From Plazaster borealis (Eukaryota > Echinodermata > Asteroidea > Forcipulatida > Labidiasteridae): a stretch of 64,000 bases of DNA. The notes beneath the pieces were generated by a model. The model was not told the origin of the DNA. It did no database searches and saw nothing but the letters and a program-made list of their open reading frames with translations. The translations under genes were made by a program, and so were the position numbers. Location of the stretch: assembly GCA_021014325.1 (NCBI GenBank), contig CM037462.1, positions 3,132,318 to 3,196,317 of the forward strand. The letters run 5' to 3'. Positions 58,395-64,000 of the stretch are shown here, piece after piece. The first letter of the stretch is position 1; each line of letters starts with the position of its first letter.

Positions 58395-58625
58395 TGATTT
58401 TTGAAAACTGAAACTTGGCAACGATTTTACACCTGTTGATTAGATAAAACAGAAATTTCGACAACATAATGACGTCACCCAATGAATTATTGGGTAATGT
58501 AATTAATTTAATCAAATTTTGAGTTTTTGGTTTAACAACCATGCAGAACTCGCAAACTAGGAACGATAAATTCGTTGTTATTTCTTGAAAACAAAGGGTA
58601 TTGAATACATAGTGTTTTATACATT
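58395..58625. repeat. Left arm of a ~4.7-kb-spaced inverted repeat (partner 62880-63095)
   Basis: AACTTGGCAAC, ACAGAAATTTCGACAACATAATGACGTCA, CAAATTTTGAGTTTTTGGTT and AACGATAAATTCGTTGTTATTT all recur, inverted, at 62880-63095. Confidence 0.8.
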
Positions 58626-59339
58626 GGAACAAATCAAATTTTCATAGATCTATTAGAGAAATTGGCCTTTAATCTTAATCCATTGCCTAACGCAGCATGG
58701 CATACCCCCTCGCGAATGGCAACGGTGGGTGGCTAGCCAGTCAAGACGCTTGTTGTTTACAATCAGTGCCAAAGGTCATCGCACTTACAACGTAGTGCAA
58801 TCTTATCAATGGCGTACTTATAACTACGTACTAGCATTATCATGAATTCCGCTCAGATTCGGCGCCTAATTGTTCCCCTCTATCCGCCCTTCTCATGGCT
58901 TTATGGTCAATATGGAATTGAAGACGAAGTTTCACTGAGATGACCACCTGCTTCAGTGATTCCTATGGCTTTTAATTATGTGAGAAAATGCAAGCAGAAA
59001 AAGACAGATATTGGTTATGTTTTGATCACACACCAAGAAAAGGAATCGTGAAGGGTGTTTCAGACCCTCTTCACGGCATGTGTTTATCGTTGCTACATAT
59101 TCCTTCCTCCCTGCTACACGGGACTAAAACGGTAAGTTTTTGTGTGAACATCATTGCTTTTTAAAATGATTCTTTTATTTAATGCACAATTACGTTATGA
59201 AGTTTATCCTGTATCATCAAGTGTTGACGTTGGTGAGAAGAAACTAGACTTTCAGTTTTTGTCATGTGACAAAAACAAGGTGTTCGTGGGGAGTGATTGA
59301 ATGAATAAACATTCTACCTTATCAATCCAATGCCTGGTC

Positions 59340-60440
59340 CAGGAGTTATGAATTTGTCTAAAAATTTAACATCAACTTCCGGTTTGGACCGGAAGTCAAG
59401 GTCAAATAGGGGTCACATTATGTGTAGCGCATTTAGTTTATGAAGACGTTTTAGATGATGTATGGATTGTAAACCTCAAACGATTTGTTGAAACATTAAC
59501 ATTTACTTTCCGGTTCGAACCGGAAGTCAAGGTCAAATGAGGTCACAGTGTGTAGCGTTTCTTAAATCTTTGGAGCCCTTTCTGATGATGTATAGATGAT
59601 AAAAATCCAATGTGTGGTTCAGGAGTTCTGATTTTTTCAAATATTAAATTTCATCTTCCGGTTTGAACAGGAAGTAAAGGTCACTTGGGGTCACATTCTG
59701 TATATCGTTTGTTAAGTTGTTACATACTTGTCCAATGGTGTATAGATTGTAAAAATCCATTGTGTGGTTCAGGAATTATGAATTTTGAAACATTAAATTT
59801 CAACTTCCGCTTTGAACCGGAAGTCAGGGTCAAACAGGGTCACAATAAGTGTAGCGTATGTTAGGTTTTACAAAGACCTTTCAGATGATGTATAGATTGT
59901 AAAAATCCAATGTGTGGTTCAGGAGTTACGAATTTTTCAAGTATTACATGGATTATCTTCATGCCGGGGTGCGCAATAAACAAGGTAACAGCGATGCTAT
60001 TTAATGTATTCCTACATGTAGTTGATGTAAACTGAACTACACGCACAATGTACGTGTATCTGTACACGTGTTATTACACCATCTTGCGTTATCAAATTGG
60101 GTCAACACAAACGTGCGCTTTAATGCCGGTGGTCATAAGACAAGATGTAAATGTCAAAATGTTGTTATTTCTGTGCAAAAGTTTGAGCTGGCTCAACATT
60201 CTACAACCTGATGCAGAAATTATGCTGAAATGATAAGTAGTTTTTGAGATACGAAATTTATATAATTTTAAATTTCCGGGTTGAACCGGAAGTCAAGGTC
60301 AAATGGGGGCACTTTCTGTGTAGCGTTTGTTGGACCTTCAACGAACTTTCCGATGATGTATAGATTGTAAAAATCCAACATGTCGTTCATGAGTTATGGT
60401 TTTTTTTCAAATATTAAACTTTGATTGAATGTAATTCAAT
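59340..60440. repeat. Tandem units of ~130-150 bp with palindromic TTCCGGTTTGAACCGGAAGT
   Basis: Units near 59390, 59520, 59668, 59817 and 60286, with relatives at 57770 (inverted) and 61043. Each has a TTCCGG(T/C)TTGAACCGGAAGTCA palindrome, AGGTCAAATGGGGTCAC, TGTGTAGCG(T/C), GATGATGTATAGATTGTAAA and GTGTGGTTCAGGAGTTA. The 59817-60286 interval carries an insertion of about 320 bp. Confidence 0.88.
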
Positions 60441-61265
60441 ACCTGATGACGTCATCATGACATCATCAAGTTTGTGTCGTCTTGATATTTAGGTTCAAAT
60501 GTCTGATGAGTTTCAATGTAAAATTCAATTTCAATCTTGAGTTATGCCGTAGATAAGCCCGAAAATGATGTTTTTCAAGAAAAAAACCAAAGGCAAACTT
60601 TGACCTAGGGCATGACCTTGAAGAAAAGGTCATACGATTTTGACGTTAACTTTTGAAATGTAGCCCCAGTCTTGATCTATCACATGCCCAATTATGAACA
60701 TCATAGCTTTCATATTCAATGAGATACAGCAAATACCAAATGGTCATTTTTCAACATTAAAAAAGTTGTAATTCGACACCTGATGACGTCATCATGACGT
60801 CATGACAATTGTGCCGTCCTCATATTGAGGTTCAATTGTCTGATGAGTTTCAAGGTTCAATTCAGTTTCAATGTTGAGTTATGCTGTAGAGAAGAGTTCT
60901 AGGAAAGAAGAAGATGGAGAAGAAACTAGAGATTTAGTGTTTGTTGGAACAAACACTAGGTGTTCGGATTTCATTGGGGTCAGTGTTGTGACAATGTGTG
61001 AACTATTTTATTGAGTCGATGAAAAGATTGTTGAATTTTGAACCGGAATTCCATTTCAAATGGGGTCACACTTTGTGTAGCGTTTGTTGGGTTTTGAAAG
61101 ACCTGTCCGATGATGTATATTGTACAAATTCATTGTGTAGTTCTTGAGTTATGAATTTGTCCAAAGTCTGACATTTTATTATTTAGCGAGGTTTGCACGG
61201 ACGGCTGTTTTAGAGACTAACAATGCGTAATGCCAAATCAGGTTGCGTGAACCTTGAACAAATTT

Positions 61266-61656
61266 AGGACGAAAAGCAGTCAAAAGCGCCATAAAAATAA
61301 AAATCAAAGCATCAAGTCTCCGCTGTAAGCAAACCAGTAAAATTACTCAGGCGTTTTGAAAGTAAACGGGATTTAAAAAAGCGTTCAACATTGAACGCCG
61401 TTTTCTCCGATTGTTACTTTTCACTGGGATCTACGTGTGTGTGGCCTCGGTGACGTTTTGATTGTTACAGCTACATTGACAAAATGTGTCTCGAAAGTAA
61501 GCATTCGTGACTTGTCGCATGACTGCTTGCAATGGTTAATTGTCTCATACAATGTTTGCAATACATAAAACTTCGGAGTCTAGACACTATTGTGTACATG
61601 CGCTTTGAACACCCAGCAGGGTGGATATGTGCGCATTACAAGTCTTTATGCAAGTC

Positions 61657-61690
<34 letters not shown>

Positions 61691-62890
61691 CCATTGCATT
61701 CATTTGCACATTTGATATTTTAAAAGTTATAGGTCATTAATTGTCGCATGACTGCTTGCAATGGTTTATTGACTGATACAATTTAAACGCTACATACAAT
61801 TTTGGAGTCTAGGCACTATTTGTACATTAACCAGTACATACATTTGTGCATTTGATAGTTTCACAGTACATTGACAAAATGTGTCCTGAAAGTAAAAATC
61901 CATGCCTTGTTGAAGAACTGCTTGCAATAGTTAATTGTATGATGAATATAATTAGCAAATATTGAGACCACCATATCTCGAAAAGTATAAGTCCAATTAA
62001 CTGTTTTCGATTGTGTACTTGTGGGATACTGTAGATGTGTTTGTTAGGCTAAAACATTGTGCGACGTCATCATGATGTCACCAGTGTCAATAGATTTCGC
62101 TCGCCACAATTCCTGTCCTATGGCCTGTGTGGTAAAGAAACATCTCCATAAGACTGTGCGGCACAGTATGCTACTTTATGTGTTCTCTGATGTTATAATG
62201 TAAGGAATTATGAAGTCACCACCTGTAAGAGCACGCTCTATCAATCGTCTATTATTTTTTCAAGATTATCAAAAAAGATAAGTTTAATTTTGAAATGTAC
62301 AGAATATGCTTGAGTCAGAAGTTGTTCCCCATCCTGGAATACTCTGAGCTACGGTACTAATGTTTCAAGCTCGAAAACATTTTGAATCAATTTCTGATTT
62401 CACGTACTAACACAAAACGTTTAACTTTATTGCTTATTTATTTATTTAGGACGAAAAGCAGTCATAAGCACCATGTAATAAAGTTCAAAGTAACAAGTCT
62501 CCACTGTAAGAAAACTAGTGACGTTTGAAAGAAAAGCGGGATTTTTTAAAAGCCTTCAACATTAAATGCCGTATTCTACAATTGTTACTTTTTACTGTCT
62601 ACGTGTGTGTCAGTTCGTGGAATCGGTGGGTGACGATTTGATAGCTTCACAGTTACCTTGACAAATGTGTCTCGAAAATAAAACATTCATGACTTATCGC
62701 ATTGCTGCTTGCAATGGTTTATTGTCTGACACAATGTATGTACTAAAATAAACTTCGAAGTCTAGACACTATTGTGTACATTTAACCACTACATTTTTCA
62801 TTTGATAGCTTCACAGTTACATTGACAATGTGTCTCGAAAGTAAACATGCATGAATTGTCGCATGAATGCTTGCAGTGGTTTAAATACCA
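61266..62890. repeat. Direct repeats with TTGTCGCATGACTGCTTGCAATGG modules
   Basis: 61266-61600 and 62450-62790 are direct copies (GGACGAAAAGCAGTCA, AAGTCTCCGCTGTAAG, GTGTCTCGAAAGTAA, TTCGGAGTCTAGACACTATTG). Shorter copies of the second half lie at 61738-61850, 61865-61940 and 62810-62885. Confidence 0.85.
61656..61690. repeat. (TTA)n microsatellite
   Basis: About eleven TTA triplets. Confidence 0.95.
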
Positions 62891-63095
62891 TTTTTGTTTT
62901 CAAAAAATAACAACGAATTTAGCGTTTTTAGTTTATTAGTTCTGGTTGTTTAACCAAAAACTCAAAATTTGATTAAAACTAATTACATTTAATTACACAA
63001 TAAATCATTGGATGACGTCATTATGTTGTCTAAATTTCTGTTTCGTCTATTTGTCAGGTGTAACACTGTTGCCAAGTTTCATAACCGTACGAGAT
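62880..63095. repeat. Right arm partner of 58395-58625
   Basis: Inverted copy; contains AACAACGAATTTAGCG, AACCAAAAACTCAAAATTTG and TGGATGACGTCATTATGTTG. Confidence 0.8.
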
Positions 63096-63224
63096 TGGGA
63101 AGAATGTCAAAGTCTGCGGACAACGATGCGTGTGTATTTTTGAGATGGAACAAACTCAAAAATCCACTAGAGATTTAGTGTTTGTTGGAACAAACACTAG
63201 GTGTTCGGCTATCTTTGGGGTCAG

Positions 63225-64000
63225 TGCTTTGTTTATGTGTGAGCTAGATGATGCGTTAGTTTAAACAGGGAATAAATGCAACTCACAATATGAGGTTTCA
63301 AAAATAGTAATGATCGATTGTTAAGCCAAATTAAAAAAAACAATGACGTCATTATGACGTTAGATAAGTTATTATCGAGACATTGGTATTTAAGTATGTG
63401 CTTAAAATGTTAAGTGAAAAAACAAAGTTGAACTATACAAAGTGTTTTCAGCAAAAGAGTACATCATTTAATTTATTAGATAAATTATTAGGGTAAATAT
63501 TGTCCTTTTAATACAGAGAATCATTTTTTGAATTCCCTTTCATCTTGGTTGCAAATCTTCAAACGAGCCGTTGAATTACTTACAAGTACAGCCATGTAAG
63601 CCATTTACTGAAGTTTATTTATTTTTCAATGAATATTCATTTTGATTCTTTATGGATTAATAAATCCAGCTATGCTAATCATGTTGACATTATTAATTTA
63701 CAATTATTAGAAGTTTTCAACAGGGTTTCAAATACAGTGAGTTGGATACTCATGGAGTATCGGTGCATGAAACATTGATTGCTCAAAACATATGCACTGA
63801 TGATGATGTCATTAAAATAAGTCAAACATAGTATGAACTATCGGTTGCATTTTTTAAAATCGCTTGCTTGATTTTTAGACATTGATTTTCATTCATACAG
63901 AACGGTGGGTTAAATTTAGAATATTGAAAGAAAACACACTTGTTTTGGATAATTATGAAAGACAAAGGCAAGTCATGAAGACGGCAAGTCTAAGCCTCTC
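63225..64000. other. No gene recognised
   Basis: Very AT-rich sequence. Both strands were read; no exon, element end or tandem repeat stands out. Confidence 0.4.

Larger units (their letters stand above)
57292..60770. mobile_element. Large inverted-repeat element (~3.5 kb) without recognisable ORF
   Basis: 57292-about 57620 and about 60430-60765 are inverted copies (landmarks GCTGTATCTCATTGAATTTGA, AAGCTATGATGTTCATA, ACTAGGGCTACATTT, CAAAATCGTATGACCTTCT, GATGACGTCATCAGG). A partial direct second copy of the right arm follows at 60775-60905. The interior is filled with the ~130-150-bp units described separately. Confidence 0.85.

Overview
This window is a piece of a metazoan, spliced, intron-rich nuclear genome. 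The protein families (a large secreted SRCR protein with group-A domains, a gp130/CNTFR-like cytokine receptor with an Ig domain, a small secreted EF-hand protein, an NAA80-like acetyltransferase) and the many tRNA-derived SINEs and foldback MITEs fit an echinoderm, probably a sea star. The species call is inference: no marker gene is present. Roughly three quarters of the window is repeat-derived or non-coding.

Layout. (1) 1.57-4.56 kb, minus strand: four exons of a class I cytokine receptor (signal peptide, Ig domain, first cytokine-receptor fibronectin domain). The gene runs off the left edge. (2) 4.6-16.3 kb: gene-poor and full of MITEs, foldbacks, SINEs, microsatellites and a LINE remnant. 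(3) 16.5-20.7 kb, minus strand: a complete small gene for a 135-residue secreted protein with two EF-hands, with a likely non-coding first exon and TATA promoter near 20.67 kb. (4) 21-30.8 kb: mostly repeats, including a 1-kb G-rich minisatellite (23.1-24.07 kb), LINE and SINE fragments and palindromic MITEs. (5) 30.87-45.64 kb, plus strand: a complete 16-exon gene for a secreted protein of 1528 residues, made of a signal peptide, an RQRR-containing linker and 14 group-A SRCR domains, with no transmembrane segment. Every SRCR domain is one phase 1-1 exon except the 11th, which is split by a phase-0 intron. One intron holds an array of about eleven ~145-bp repeats carrying nuclear-receptor-type direct repeats. 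(6) 46-48.3 kb: LINE 3' ends. (7) 48.28-54.8 kb: an intact, intronless NAA80-like GNAT acetyltransferase gene (54207-54797), next to a truncated paralogue that was split by a 5.47-kb decayed DNA transposon with ~340-bp inverted termini and a GTT target-site duplication. The transposon proteins resemble the XPG-nuclease-like Academ group. (8) 54.9-64 kb: nested large foldback structures, T-tract arrays, and repeats with palindromic CCGGAAGT (ETS-type) sites; no gene recognised.

The receptor, the SRCR protein and the EF-hand protein all have signal peptides and look like secreted or surface components. The SRCR and cytokine-receptor families are immune-associated in other animals, but nothing in the sequence shows they act together. 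All intron boundaries were derived by hand from GT/AG sites, reading-frame phase and domain continuity; no transcript data were available.
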